Source: an uncultured Alphaproteobacteria bacterium (lineage in GTDB: Bacteria; Pseudomonadota; Alphaproteobacteria; Rhodobacterales; Rhodobacteraceae). Taken from it: a stretch of DNA of 60,000 bases. How positions within the stretch are numbered: the first letter of the stretch is position 1; the number at the start of each line of letters is the position of its first letter. The translations under genes were made by a program, and so were the position numbers. The notes under the pieces were generated by a model. The model was not told the origin of the DNA, ran no database searches, and worked only from the letters and a program-made list of their open reading frames with translations. The stretch covers positions 1-60,000 of the forward strand of contig CACBRT010000001.1 in NCBI GenBank assembly GCA_902541695.1. Direction: 5' to 3'. Shown one piece after another: positions 1-8,863 of this stretch.

Positions 1-1
1 T

Positions 2-2044
2 ATAGGTACTTTAAAAGTTTCATCAGGGACTAATTCTTCAGTAACTGCAGTAACTTCGCTAGGAACTGTCACTGACTTTATAGGCTCGGGAGATATTACA
101 CTATCTACAACTGGTGCTATTGCCGACACACCTACATCAGTATCTTCATCAGGGACGGGTAGTCTTACTTTAAATTTAACCAATGTAAGTAATAATAATG
201 TTTCTACAGTAGCTGCAGATACTATTAATCATATGCATGCAGGTGGGTCTGGTTTAACTATTGCTGGTTCATCCGTGTTAAATTTAGATGTTGCGTTGGC
301 AACATCTAACATGAATTTAGCAGCACCTGGTACAATGATTATGAATGTTTCTGAAACACAAAGTTCTAGAATTATAACAGGTTCTAATGTTATTGCGTTA
401 ACTATATCTGCAACGCCAGATGAAAAAAGTGACACTCAGAATGGTGCAGTGATTACGATGTCAGATCTTTCGTTAAATGCAGCAACAAAAAATGTAGCAA
501 TTGTAGGATCTGACTCTTTAACTCTTACTGACTTAAGTACAGGTGCCGCGACTACAATTAGTGCTACAAGTATGACTGGTGACCTTACAATTTCTGAAAT
601 GGGAGCCAATAATGCCTCATTATTCTTAGGTTCGGGCAAAAATAGTATTACAACTGGAAATGTTGCAGCATCTTTTACAGTCGTTGGAGCTGATGGTGAC
701 GATACTGTAAATTTAACCGGGTCAAATGTTTTAGCATCAAGTGTTAATTCATTTGGTGGAAATGATACAATTACTGGTGGATCTGGTATTGATACAATTA
801 TGACTGGAATTGGTAACGATATTGTGAATGGAGGGCCAGGTGCAGATGTAATTACACTTGGTTCTGGAAATGACAATGTAATTTTAGTTGGCGGTCAAGA
901 TGATGACGAAATAAAAGATTTTGTCCTTGGTTCAGACACGCTCATTTTAACAGGAAGTGCCGGTGGTAATTTAAATTTAGCTAGCCAGACTGTAAACTCG
1001 GGGACCTACAATCTAGATAACGCAGGGACATTCGATGTGACTCTAATTGGATCAATAGCTACAGATCTTTCTAACAGTGTTCAGTTAGGCTATAAAACTG
1101 TAGTAGGGGCAGGTGCAGGTCAAGCTGCTGAATTAGTAACATATTTTCCGTTAGTTTCAGGTTCTTGGAATATAATTTCAGGTGATAAAAATGATGTTAT
1201 ATCAACAGCAGTGAATTCAGGTAGAACAATAAAAACTGGTCAGGGTAATGATACTATAATTTCCTCTGCTGCTGCTTCTGGGAATGTTATTATTTCTGAT
1301 TTTGATGTTTCAAAAGATACAATTATTCTAACAGGAGCAGCTGGAGATAAAGATAGTATAGATTTATCCAGTATATCAGTTACTTCAGGACAATATTCTT
1401 TCAGTTCAAATCATATTATGAATTTATCTAATAATGGATCCTCCTTAACTTTGACTGATTTAAGCTCTTCAGTCCAATTAGGAAATTCTACTACTTATTT
1501 TTCACTAAATGATACTACTGGTTCAACGACAGTACAGGGTGGAAAACATAACGATTTTATTGAATTAGCAGATGGTGGTAACAGAGATACTGTTTTTTTT
1601 ATAGATAATGGTGGCGTAGATACCATTATAAGTTTTACAAAGAATGAGGATAAACTTAATTTTGATAGTATAACTGGAATTTCTGCAAATGGTATTAATT
1701 TTTCTGCTACTGATTCAAAAGTAAGTGATGCAGTTAATGGAGAGGTTTATATTTTTGCTCATCAAAATTTGACAGGTGTAAATGCTACTTTTGACTTTAA
1801 TGGCTTAAACAATGATGCTTCACTTGGATCTAATGAAGTATTGCAGAGTGCATCATCTTATCTTGAATCATCAATTACAGCGGCTAATGGAGAAAAGTAT
1901 GTTGCATTAATTAATACAGGTTCATCTGATATATTTGCAGCTTATCTAGTAATGGCAGATAATGATGGAATAGATTCAGATGATCTTACTTTAATTGGTT
2001 CAGTAGATTCAAATGCAGTAATCAATTCTTCTGATATAGTTTAA
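2..2044 (+). CDS. RTX-type (hemolysin-like Ca-binding repeat) surface or secreted protein, C-terminal part
   Basis: The reading frame is open from the first bases of the window, so the true start lies upstream and this is the C-terminal ~680 residues. The sequence is rich in Ser, Thr, Gly, Asn and Asp with almost no Cys, typical of secreted beta-roll proteins. Nonapeptide-like repeats (GGNDTITGGSGIDTI, then GNDIVNGGPGAD and GSGNDNVIL) lie at about 755-890; this pattern binds calcium in RTX proteins. Two ~125-residue modules follow, starting at about 917 and 1298, each opening with an aspartate-rich DTxILTGxAG stretch and containing a SVQLG motif. The last ~140 residues lack repeats and resemble type I secretion C-termini. 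Likely exported by an ABC/HlyD/TolC system not in this window. Role inferred as adhesin or surface layer; RTX class is confident, function is not. Confidence 0.8.
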   Translation: MGTLKVSSGTNSSVTAVTSLGTVTDFIGSGDITLSTTGAIADTPTSVSSSGTGSLTLNLTNVSNNNVSTVAADTINHMHAGGSGLTIAGSSVLNLDVALATSNMNLAAPGTMIMNVSETQSSRIITGSNVIALTISATPDEKSDTQNGAVITMSDLSLNAATKNVAIVGSDSLTLTDLSTGAATTISATSMTGDLTISEMGANNASLFLGSGKNSITTGNVAASFTVVGADGDDTVNLTGSNVLASSVNSFGGNDTITGGSGIDTIMTGIGNDIVNGGPGADVITLGSGNDNVILVGGQDDDEIKDFVLGSDTLILTGSAGGNLNLASQTVNSGTYNLDNAGTFDVTLIGSIATDLSNSVQLGYKTVVGAGAGQAAELVTYFPLVSGSWNIISGDKNDVISTAVNSGRTIKTGQGNDTIISSAAASGNVIISDFDVSKDTIILTGAAGDKDSIDLSSISVTSGQYSFSSNHIMNLSNNGSSLTLTDLSSSVQLGNSTTYFSLNDTTGSTTVQGGKHNDFIELADGGNRDTVFFIDNGGVDTIISFTKNEDKLNFDSITGISANGINFSATDSKVSDAVNGEVYIFAHQNLTGVNATFDFNGLNNDASLGSNEVLQSASSYLESSITAANGEKYVALINTGSSDIFAAYLVMADNDGIDSDDLTLIGSVDSNAVINSSDIV

Positions 2045-2122
2045 AAATCTGAGAAATTGACAGACTATTACAAATTATTTATACGTAATTTTAATTGTAT
2101 ATCAAAGATGTAAAGGTTTTTT

Positions 2123-2299
2123 ATGGATCAAAATACCAAAGAAAAAATGTTATCGACTTATGAAAGAAGATTAGAAACAACAAAAAGAAGACAAGAAGCG
2201 GAAATTAAAAATATAACGGCGAGACATGAAAAAGAAATACAGGCCTTAGAAATTCAGTATAAGAATATGTTAAGGCTTAAAACTTCTGAATTAAATTGA
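2123..2299 (+). CDS. Small coiled-coil protein, 58 residues
   Basis: ATG preceded by AAAGG at a 6-base spacing, then 58 codons to TGA. The product is highly charged (many Lys, Glu, Arg) with no Pro or Gly, predicted as one continuous helix; residues about 8-52 show heptad-like spacing of Leu, Ile and Met, as in a short coiled coil. It lies 78 bases after the RTX gene on the same strand and converges with uppS. I do not recognise the family. The clean ribosome binding site and position in an otherwise empty gap support it as real, but a chance ORF is possible. Confidence 0.5.
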   Translation: MDQNTKEKMLSTYERRLETTKRRQEAEIKNITARHEKEIQALEIQYKNMLRLKTSELN

Positions 2300-2322
2300 T
2301 AAACAGTAAAACTCAATTTTAT

Positions 2323-3033
2323 CTAAACAAACTTTTTGAAATCATATTCTTTATGGCCAAATTTCCTATTTCGTTGTCTAAAACTATTAACTGCCATTTC
2401 AAAATCTTGAGTGGTAAATTCTGGCCACATTTTATTTGAAAAATAAAGCTCTGAATAAACAGATTGCCAAAGTAAAAAATTAGAAAGCCGCATTTCTCCT
2501 GCAGTTCTTATTATTAAATCTGGGTCTTTTTGATCACTAGTGTCTAAATAACTGCTAAAAAGAGTTTCATTAATATCGTTTACTGAAATTTTATCTGACA
2601 GCAAATCTTTGGCTATTTTTTTAGTGGATCTTATTATTTCATTTCTCCCTCCATAATTAAGTGCAATATTCAGAAAAAAACCATTATTTTTATTTGTATC
2701 TGTTTCAAGTTTTTTCATTTGTAGGAGAATGTCTTTTGGTAAAGGGTTTGTATCACCTAAAAATTTTACCTTTATGTTATTTTTTACAACTTCAAGATAT
2801 TTAGTCTGCAAGTATCCTCTAAATAATCTCATTAAGCTGGAAACCTCATGTGCTGCTCTTTTCCAATTTTCTGTTGAAAAAGCATAGAGAGTTAGAGTCT
2901 TAACTTTAAGCTCAGGACAATATTTTATGATCTCAGAAACTTTCTTCGCACCTGCTCTATGTCCAAAACTACGAGGCCAGCCTTTGTCTGCAGCCCACCT
3001 ACCGTTTCCATCCATAATTATTCCAATATGCAT
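2323..3033 (-). CDS. uppS: Undecaprenyl diphosphate synthase (cis-prenyltransferase)
   Basis: Makes C55 undecaprenyl diphosphate from farnesyl diphosphate and isopentenyl diphosphate, the lipid carrier for peptidoglycan and surface glycans; cytoplasmic or membrane-associated. The 236-residue protein has the family signature MDGNGRWA at residues 7-14, with Asp8 as the Mg/diphosphate-binding residue, HRAG near residue 26, the TLYAFSTENW motif, and the C-terminal RTAGEMRLSNFLLWQ region with SELYF. Length matches the family (230-255). Many alphaproteobacteria keep uppS beside cdsA and dxr; here it stands alone between a small coiled-coil gene and a divergent DUF2794 gene. Confidence 0.96.
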   Translation of the reverse strand: MHIGIIMDGNGRWAADKGWPRSFGHRAGAKKVSEIIKYCPELKVKTLTLYAFSTENWKRAAHEVSSLMRLFRGYLQTKYLEVVKNNIKVKFLGDTNPLPKDILLQMKKLETDTNKNNGFFLNIALNYGGRNEIIRSTKKIAKDLLSDKISVNDINETLFSSYLDTSDQKDPDLIIRTAGEMRLSNFLLWQSVYSELYFSNKMWPEFTTQDFEMAVNSFRQRNRKFGHKEYDFKKFV

Positions 3034-3169
3034 AAATTCCCCAGTAAAAAACTAAGATTTTTTACCTTCCATTATTCAGAAAGGCAAGTCATTCTTTGTA
3101 ACTCAGTTTAATAAATTTTTTTAATATTACTTATTTAAATATCTATGATTTTATTATAAAGTATAAATA

Positions 3170-3520
3170 ATGATCATTTATAATAATTTTAATTACAAAA
3201 GAAATGTTGAAGAGGATAATAAAAAAATCTTTTTTAGCAGGGAAGAATTAAATCTAATACTGAGACTTTATGGAAGATTTGTTGCTGCAGGTCAGTGGAG
3301 AGATTATGGAATTTCAGTATTAAAAAATGTTTCAATATTTTCTATTTATAAACACACTGCTGAATGTCCTATTTATATAATTGAAAAAAAACCATCGCTT
3401 TTCAAAAAAAATGGAATGTATTCAATTATTGCAATGGATGGTAGAATTCTTAAAAGAGGTAATGATCTTTCGAATGTTTTAAATGTATTTAATTCTAAAT
3501 TATTAAAAGTTGTTAGTTAA
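3170..3520 (+). CDS. DUF2794 family protein
   Basis: 116 residues matching the alphaproteobacterial DUF2794 pattern: FSREELNLILRLYGRFVAAG followed by a WRDYGIS segment, then PIYIIEK near the middle and a C-terminal GMYSIIAMDGRILKRG block. No signal peptide or membrane segment; soluble. Function unknown for the family. It is divergent from uppS and 14 bases upstream of the gamma-glutamyltranspeptidase-like gene, so the two may be one transcript. Family assignment is from memory of the conserved motifs. Confidence 0.85.
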   Translation: MIIYNNFNYKRNVEEDNKKIFFSREELNLILRLYGRFVAAGQWRDYGISVLKNVSIFSIYKHTAECPIYIIEKKPSLFKKNGMYSIIAMDGRILKRGNDLSNVLNVFNSKLLKVVS

Positions 3521-3534
3521 TAAACTTTAAAGAA

Positions 3535-5118
3535 ATGCGTGATTTTCAAAAATCTAATAGATCAATTTCTTATTCTTCAAATGGAATGGTAGCTACGTCG
3601 CATCCAATCGCCTCAATTGTTGGTCTAGATATTTTAAAAAAAGGAGGAAATGCTGTAGACGCTGCAATAGCTATGGCATTAGTTTTACCTATTTGTGAAC
3701 CTCAGTCTACGGGTCTGTTTGGGGATGTTTTTGCAATTATAAAACCAAGTGATAATGATAATTTTGTAGGTATAAATGGATCTGGAAAAGCACCTAAAAA
3801 CATTTCACCAGATACATTAAGACAAAAATTTCAATTTGCTATTCCTGAAGATGCTGTTGAAACTATTACAATGCCTGGTGCAGTTGCAGCATTTGAAAGC
3901 TTGAACAGAAAATTTGGTAAAATGGAACTTTCTGATTTATGTCAACCTGCAATCAATTATTCGGAAAAGGGAGTGATTGTATCTCCTAGAGTAGCTTTTG
4001 ATTGGAGTCATTCATTTAATAATCTAAAAAAGTATTCTAAAAAATTTTATTCTAATAATGGAAAACCCTTTTTAGCTGGGGATATCTTTAAATCTTCTGG
4101 GCAATATGAAGTTTTAAAAAAAATAGCAAAATTTGGGGCTAAAGGTTTCTATGAGGGAGAGGTAGCGAAAGATTTTATTGATTCACTTATTGAACTTGGA
4201 GGAGTTTATGAAGAAGATGACTTTAGTTCTGTTACAGTAGAATATGTGGACCCTTGTAAAGCAAAAATTGGTAACTGCGAACTATTTGAAATTCCACCCA
4301 ATGGTCAAGGTTTGACAGCAATTCTTATTTTAAAAATTCTCGAAAAATTGGAAGTTTGCAAATTAGATGCAATGTGTGCTAAAAGAGTGCACTTAGAAGC
4401 AGAAGCTGCAAAAATTGCGTATTTAGCTAGGGATAATTTTATTGCTGATACAAAATTCTATGACTTAGATTATGATATTTTCATGTCAGATGAAAAGATT
4501 AATTCTTACGTTAACTTAATTAAAGAAGATAAAGTTAGTGATTTCAATAAAATTTTAGATTTTACTCCTCACAAAGATACAGTCCTTTTAACAGTAGTAG
4601 ATAAGAATAGGCAGATGATATCTCTGATATTTTCTATATTTAATAGTTTTGGGTCAGGTTATTGCTCAAAAAAGTATGGAATTTTATTCCATAACAGAGG
4701 GGCAGGATTTAACTTAAAAAAAGGGCATCCAAATGAAATTATTGGTGGTAAAAGACCCCTACATACAATAATTCCTGCTTTTCTGAAAGAAGATAAAAAA
4801 TTTTTAATGCCTTTTGGTGTGATGGGTGGGCAGTATCAGGCAAATGGTCATGCTCGATTAATCTCTAACTTATTACATCACAATATGGATATACAATCAG
4901 CTATTGATTTTCCCAGAAGCTTTCCTTTCAATGGTCTCTTAAATTTAGAAAATGGATATAATACAGATATTGCTTCAAAACTTCAAAAAATAGGACACAT
5001 AATTTCAAGGCCTGACCAACCAATAGGTGGAGCACAAGCAATATTATATGATCTTAAAAAAGACATATTAATGGGCGGATCAGATCCTAGAAAAGATGGT
5101 TGTGCTTTGGGTTACTAG
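3535..5118 (+). CDS. Gamma-glutamyltranspeptidase-family enzyme (cytoplasmic, YwrD-like type)
   Basis: An N-terminal nucleophile hydrolase of the gamma-glutamyltransferase family, which cleaves gamma-glutamyl amides such as glutathione. 527 residues. Recognisable: GGNAVDAAIAMALVL at about residues 36-50, the glycine-rich STGLFGDVF, and the processing site HKDTVLLTVVD where Thr349 aligns with the autocatalytic Thr of the TTHYSVVD motif; then GFGSG-like and GGKRPLHTIIPAF motifs. There is no signal peptide, unlike periplasmic GGTs, and the residues after the Thr (Val-Leu) differ from the usual Thr-His, as in the YwrD-type branch. It could therefore act on another gamma-glutamyl or acyl amide substrate. 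Lies just after DUF2794 and converges with hspQ. Confidence 0.85.
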   Translation: MRDFQKSNRSISYSSNGMVATSHPIASIVGLDILKKGGNAVDAAIAMALVLPICEPQSTGLFGDVFAIIKPSDNDNFVGINGSGKAPKNISPDTLRQKFQFAIPEDAVETITMPGAVAAFESLNRKFGKMELSDLCQPAINYSEKGVIVSPRVAFDWSHSFNNLKKYSKKFYSNNGKPFLAGDIFKSSGQYEVLKKIAKFGAKGFYEGEVAKDFIDSLIELGGVYEEDDFSSVTVEYVDPCKAKIGNCELFEIPPNGQGLTAILILKILEKLEVCKLDAMCAKRVHLEAEAAKIAYLARDNFIADTKFYDLDYDIFMSDEKINSYVNLIKEDKVSDFNKILDFTPHKDTVLLTVVDKNRQMISLIFSIFNSFGSGYCSKKYGILFHNRGAGFNLKKGHPNEIIGGKRPLHTIIPAFLKEDKKFLMPFGVMGGQYQANGHARLISNLLHHNMDIQSAIDFPRSFPFNGLLNLENGYNTDIASKLQKIGHIISRPDQPIGGAQAILYDLKKDILMGGSDPRKDGCALGY

Positions 5119-5130
5119 TTTATATAGTAA

Positions 5131-5457
5131 TTAATGAAGTCTATCCGTAGGTGTATATTTGCCATTTGAGAGGTTTTCAAATAATTCAGAAACCTCTGGA
5201 TGTTCCACTGGATCACCGCTATCATCTGCGATTAAATTCTGTTCCGATACATAAGCAACGTAATAACTTGTATCATTCTCTGCTAGTAAATGATAGAAAG
5301 GTTGATCCTTTTTAGGTCTATGATTTTTAGGTATTGAATTCCACCATTCTTCAGTATTCGAAAAAGTAGGATCAACATCAAAAATAACACCTCTAAAAGG
5401 ATGAATTTTGTGCTTGACTACTGCACCTATTGCAAATTTTGCTATTCGTTTTTCCAT
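5131..5457 (-). CDS. hspQ: Heat shock protein HspQ (hemimethylated-DNA-binding/YccV-like)
   Basis: 108 residues with the YccV-like domain: FAIGAVVKHKIHPFRGVIFDVDP at the N-terminus (residues about 8-30), then the aromatic segment EEWW followed by QPFYHLLAEN and YVAYVSEQNL. HspQ in enterobacteria modulates Lon protease and DnaA stability; the domain is also called hemimethylated DNA binding. The C-terminal ~30 residues are acidic and low in complexity. Converges with the upstream GGT-like gene with a 12-base gap. I found no clear heat-shock promoter upstream. Confidence 0.92.
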   Translation of the reverse strand: MEKRIAKFAIGAVVKHKIHPFRGVIFDVDPTFSNTEEWWNSIPKNHRPKKDQPFYHLLAENDTSYYVAYVSEQNLIADDSGDPVEHPEVSELFENLSNGKYTPTDRLH

Positions 5458-5577
5458 TGAAACCTCAAAAAATAGAATAACCTTGTTTTTTTATAATGTC
5501 TACAAGTGAATCATTACATTTTTTATTAGACCAAATTAATTAAAAGTATTATTGTAAAAATTCGAGTAGATTAAAAA

Positions 5578-6153
5578 ATGAAAATAAAAATAGTAGTTAT
5601 ATTAGCTTTTGTATTTATACAATCCTGCGGCATCTTTAATCGTGTGCCCTACTCTCAGAGCAATGCTTGTGATATTTTAGAAAATAAAAACTCTTGGCGT
5701 AGATCATTAAATTCTTCAAGTAAAAAATGGGGTGTTTCTCCAGCCCTTCAGTTAGCTTTTATAAAAACAGAATCAAATTTCAGGGCACGCGCAAAAACAC
5801 CTAGAAAATTTTTTCTTGGTATTATTCCTACAGGAAGAATATCTTCTGCATATGGATATGCACAAGCATTAAATGGTACTTGGGATTGGTATAAAAAAGA
5901 TACTGGAAACAAGCATGCTAGAAGAACAAGCTTCTCAGATTCTACAGATTTTATAGGTTGGTATGTTAATCAAACTAATAGAAAACTTAAAATATCTAAA
6001 TCTAATGTTTACCGACAGTATTTGGCTTATCATCAAGGACATGCTGGGTATTCAAGTGGAAGATATAAATCAAGTGAAGCAATTATGGCAGTTGCTAAAA
6101 GAACATCTAAAACAGCGAATGTTTTTGAAAAACAACTAAAAAACTGTAAATAA
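5578..6153 (+). CDS. Lipoprotein lytic transglycosylase (SLT domain)
   Basis: 191 residues. An N-terminal signal with lipobox IQSC (Cys17) marks an outer-membrane or periplasmic lipoprotein. The SLT domain follows: WGVSPALQLAFIKTESNF has the catalytic Glu65, then the SSAYGYAQALNGTWDWY segment that matches the GLMQ-like motif region and a YLAYHQGH motif near the C-terminus. It would cleave peptidoglycan glycan strands, giving anhydromuropeptides. The form resembles short EmtA-like or 'transglycosylase SLT domain lipoproteins' of alphaproteobacteria. Single gene, 58 bases ahead of the F0 operon. Confidence 0.88.
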   Translation: MKIKIVVILAFVFIQSCGIFNRVPYSQSNACDILENKNSWRRSLNSSSKKWGVSPALQLAFIKTESNFRARAKTPRKFFLGIIPTGRISSAYGYAQALNGTWDWYKKDTGNKHARRTSFSDSTDFIGWYVNQTNRKLKISKSNVYRQYLAYHQGHAGYSSGRYKSSEAIMAVAKRTSKTANVFEKQLKNCK

Positions 6154-6211
6154 GATTTTATTAGAATAGATATTGAGGTTTTTACATATTTTTATTTTTT
6201 AGGTATATATA

Positions 6212-6514
6212 GTGTCAATATTCAAAATTAAAAATCAAAAATTGAAAGATTTAGATATTAAAATACAGAATATCAAAAATAGGAATAACAATACCGATAA
6301 AAATAGTAATATGTTTAAGTCAGCACATACTGGTTGGAGGATGGTTATAGAGTTGGTTATTGGTATTGTATTAGGTGTAATAATTGGTTTTGGTATTGAT
6401 ACTTTTTTTAATACATCTCCAATTTTTTTAGTAATTATGACTTTTTTTGGTTTTGCTGCGGGCATTAAAACAATGCTTAAAACTGCAAATGAAATAAATA
6501 AAAAAATAGAATAA
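6212..6514 (+). CDS. atpI: ATP synthase protein I (AtpI/AtpZ-like)
   Basis: 100 residues starting at GTG. A charged N-terminal ~35 residues (Lys/Asn-rich) precedes two membrane helices (about residues 45-63 and 69-87), with the conserved glycine-rich GWRMVIELVIGIVLGVIIGF region. AtpI acts as an assembly factor or Mg/Ca handling partner for the c-ring. First gene of the F0 operon atpI-atpB-atpE-atpF'-atpF, which is the standard alphaproteobacterial order with F1 encoded elsewhere. The antisense frame here is a shadow. Confidence 0.88.
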   Translation: MSIFKIKNQKLKDLDIKIQNIKNRNNNTDKNSNMFKSAHTGWRMVIELVIGIVLGVIIGFGIDTFFNTSPIFLVIMTFFGFAAGIKTMLKTANEINKKIE

Positions 6515-6589
6515 AATAAAATGGCTTGTAAAATCACCTAATTTTTCTTATTAATTTAATGTGTTTAATTATTTTAAGTTTGAAATAAG

Positions 6590-7336
6590 ATGGCTTCAGA
6601 AACAAGTGCATTTGAAATTAGGCCTATGGATCAATTTATAATATCTCCATTGTTTTCTGAAGGAGAACTAAATTGGTATACATTTACAAACCAATCGCTT
6701 TGGATGTTAATCGCACTTATTGGAATAATACTTCTATTCGTATTTGGAATTAGAAAAGGTGAAGTGGTTCCCGGTAGGATGCAATCTGTTGCAGAAGTAA
6801 TTTATGTTTTTGTTCATAAAATGGTTTCAGATATTGCAGGTCAAGAAGGTCTAAAATATTTTCCTTACATTTTCACTTTATTTTTACTTATTTTATTTGG
6901 AAATGTATTAGGGTTACTTCCCTATAGTTTTACTTTTACTAGTCATATAGCAGTGACAGGGGTATTAGCTTTAATTGTTTTTATATTTGTTACAATCTTA
7001 GGTTTTGTAAAAAATGGTTTTAAGTTTTTTGGTCTTTTCTGGATATCAAGTGCGCCACTTCCTTTAAGACCAATTTTGTTAATAATTGAAGTAATTTCAT
7101 ATTTTGTAAGGCCGATAAGTCATTCCATAAGATTAGCTGGAAATATGATGGCAGGTCATGCAGTTATTAAAGTATTTGCAGGATTTGCTGGCATTATGGG
7201 ACTAGGCGCGGTTGCTCCTATCTTGGCAATAGTTGCAGTATATGGTTTAGAAATGTTAGTAGTCGTAATCCAGGCTTATGTTTTTACCATATTGACATGT
7301 GTTTATTTAAATGATGCATTGCATCCATCACATTAA
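6590..7336 (+). CDS. atpB: F0F1 ATP synthase subunit a
   Basis: 248 residues, strongly hydrophobic with 5-6 membrane helices. The subunit a signatures are visible: [11 protein letters not shown], then [14 protein letters not shown], containing the essential Arg that faces the c-ring carboxylate, and the last helix [20 protein letters not shown]. Forms the half-channels for proton movement with the c-ring. The N-terminal [16 protein letters not shown] is typical of alphaproteobacterial AtpB. 31 bases before atpE. Confidence 0.97.
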   Translation: MASETSAFEIRPMDQFIISPLFSEGELNWYTFTNQSLWMLIALIGIILLFVFGIRKGEVVPGRMQSVAEVIYVFVHKMVSDIAGQEGLKYFPYIFTLFLLILFGNVLGLLPYSFTFTSHIAVTGVLALIVFIFVTILGFVKNGFKFFGLFWISSAPLPLRPILLIIEVISYFVRPISHSIRLAGNMMAGHAVIKVFAGFAGIMGLGAVAPILAIVAVYGLEMLVVVIQAYVFTILTCVYLNDALHPSH

Positions 7337-7367
7337 TTTTTAAGTTAAAATAATAAAGGAGAGTATT

Positions 7368-7604
7368 ATGGAAGGTGAATTTGTAGAAATGGGAAAGTTA
7401 ATTGGAGCGGGGTTAGCTTGTACTGGTATGGGTGGAGCTGCTGTAGGTGTAGGCCATGTTGTTGGTAACTTTTTATCTGGAGCTTTAAGAAATCCAAATG
7501 CTGCTGCAGGACAAACAGCTACAATGTTTATTGGAATTGCTTTTGCCGAAGCTTTAGGTATTTTTAGTTTTCTAGTGGCATTGTTACTAATGTATGCTAT
7601 GTAG
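7368..7604 (+). CDS. atpE: F0F1 ATP synthase subunit c
   Basis: 78 residues forming a helical hairpin; the c-ring rotor subunit. The polar loop is RNPNA (41-45), and the ion-binding carboxylate is Glu61 in FAEALGIF. The residues around Glu61 (Ala-Glu-Ala-Leu) match proton-type rings of alphaproteobacteria rather than the Glu-Ser/Thr pattern of sodium-type rings, so a proton ring is inferred. Strong ribosome binding site AAAGGAGAG upstream, as expected for the most abundant F0 subunit. Confidence 0.97.
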   Translation: MEGEFVEMGKLIGAGLACTGMGGAAVGVGHVVGNFLSGALRNPNAAAGQTATMFIGIAFAEALGIFSFLVALLLMYAM

Positions 7605-7643
7605 ATTACTTTAAATTTTTCCTCATTTTTAAAGGTTAAAATT

Positions 7644-8111
7644 ATGGCAAGTAGTTCTGAAAATAGTTCGTCTGTAGGAATGCCACAGCTTGATTTTTCT
7701 AATTTTGATAATCAGATATTCTGGTTAGTAATTTTTCTTATATCTTCATTTTTAGTAATAAGAATATTAGTGATGCCCAGGATGGAAGAAACTTTAACAA
7801 ATAGGAGAAAAATAATTGAAGAAGATATTCAAGAGGCTGAAGAATTTAAAGATAGAGCAATTGAAATTGAAAAAAATCTAAATTCTGAAATTGATAATGC
7901 TAAAATTACAGCCAATGAAATTTTGAGAAATTGTAAGGAAGAAATAAAAAAAAATACTCAAGATGCAATTTCCGAAATTGATATTAAAATCGAAGAACTT
8001 GTAAAAAAATCAGAAAAAAATGTTGAGAATATAAAGTTCGAAGCAAAAAAAGAAGTTGAGATTTTATCAAAAAAATTAGCTCCTGAAATAGTAAAAGTTT
8101 TTGTGCGATAA
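7644..8111 (+). CDS. atpF': F0F1 ATP synthase subunit b' (AtpF')
   Basis: 155 residues: short Ser-rich N-terminus, the GMPQLDFSNFDNQIFWLVIF lead into one membrane helix (about 27-47), then a long Lys/Glu-rich coiled coil to the end. The FDNQIFWL motif and the MPRMEETLTNRR segment after the helix are characteristic of b' in alphaproteobacteria and cyanobacteria. Pairs with subunit b to form the peripheral stalk as a b-b' heterodimer. Its stop lies just before the atpF start. Confidence 0.93.
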   Translation: MASSSENSSSVGMPQLDFSNFDNQIFWLVIFLISSFLVIRILVMPRMEETLTNRRKIIEEDIQEAEEFKDRAIEIEKNLNSEIDNAKITANEILRNCKEEIKKNTQDAISEIDIKIEELVKKSEKNVENIKFEAKKEVEILSKKLAPEIVKVFVR

Positions 8112-8130
8112 ATTTAAGTGTATCAATAAT

Positions 8131-8748
8131 ATGTCCAACTTTCTAGAAAATATAAAATTAAATATTTTAAGTAAAAGAAAAAATTATTTTATTTTTACTT
8201 CTCTTTTCTTTAATTTTTTCTTCTTGGGTCTTGCAAATGCTGCTAGTGATGCTCCACCTTTCAGTATGTCAAATACTGATTTTGTGGTTGCTATATCTTT
8301 TGTAATATTTATTGGTATTTTGATTTATTTTAAAGTTCCTAAAATAATAACAGGTTTATTGGACAAAAGATCAAGTTCTATTCGTTCTGAAATAGATGAG
8401 GCTAATAAATTGCTTGAAGAGGCGAAGTCTTTGTTAGCTAAATCAGAAAGAGAGCACAAAGAAAATATTTTAAAAGCAAACGAGATAATTAGTTCTGCTG
8501 AAAAAACAAGCAAGCAACTATTAGAGCAATCAAAGTCAGATATAAAACTTGCAGTTTCTCGCAAATTGGAAAATGCAAAAAAACAGATTCAATCAAATGA
8601 AAAGTCTGTTTACAATTCAATCAAAGCAGAAATTGTTGAATCTGCTTTTTTGATAGCCGAAAAAACTTTAGTTAGTAAACTTGATAAGACAAAATTGAAT
8701 CAAATTAACAAACAATCTATAGATGAAATAAGTAACAAGCTCATGTGA
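8131..8748 (+). CDS. atpF: F0F1 ATP synthase subunit b
   Basis: 205 residues from the ATG at 8131; an in-frame TTG at 8101 would overlap the b' stop and adds an unconvincing N-terminus. The first ~40 residues look like a cleavable signal (basic, then FFNFFFLGLANAAS), seen in some alphaproteobacterial b subunits. A membrane helix follows at about 50-67, with the NTDFVVAISFVIFIGIL motif, then a long Ala/Lys/Glu coiled coil. Forms the stator with b'. Last gene of the F0 operon; F1 genes are not in this window. Confidence 0.92.
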   Translation: MSNFLENIKLNILSKRKNYFIFTSLFFNFFFLGLANAASDAPPFSMSNTDFVVAISFVIFIGILIYFKVPKIITGLLDKRSSSIRSEIDEANKLLEEAKSLLAKSEREHKENILKANEIISSAEKTSKQLLEQSKSDIKLAVSRKLENAKKQIQSNEKSVYNSIKAEIVESAFLIAEKTLVSKLDKTKLNQINKQSIDEISNKLM

Positions 8749-8863
8749 AAAAACTAATTATCTCATTACTAAGGTTTGAATTGAAATTAATTTTGCGTTT
8801 TCAAATTTATTTAACAAAATATCTTTTGATTAAATTTTAATTATTTTTCATTTTGAGGTAGAA

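Noticed and set aside
229-876. Two minus-strand frames opposite the RTX gene
   Set aside because: Low-complexity, Pro-rich mirror of the Ser/Gly-rich coding strand with no ribosome binding site; the plus frame is open across the whole area and has family motifs.
2-2044. CRISPR or tandem DNA repeat in the RTX region
   Set aside because: Similarity is at protein level with variable spacing and no conserved direct DNA repeat.
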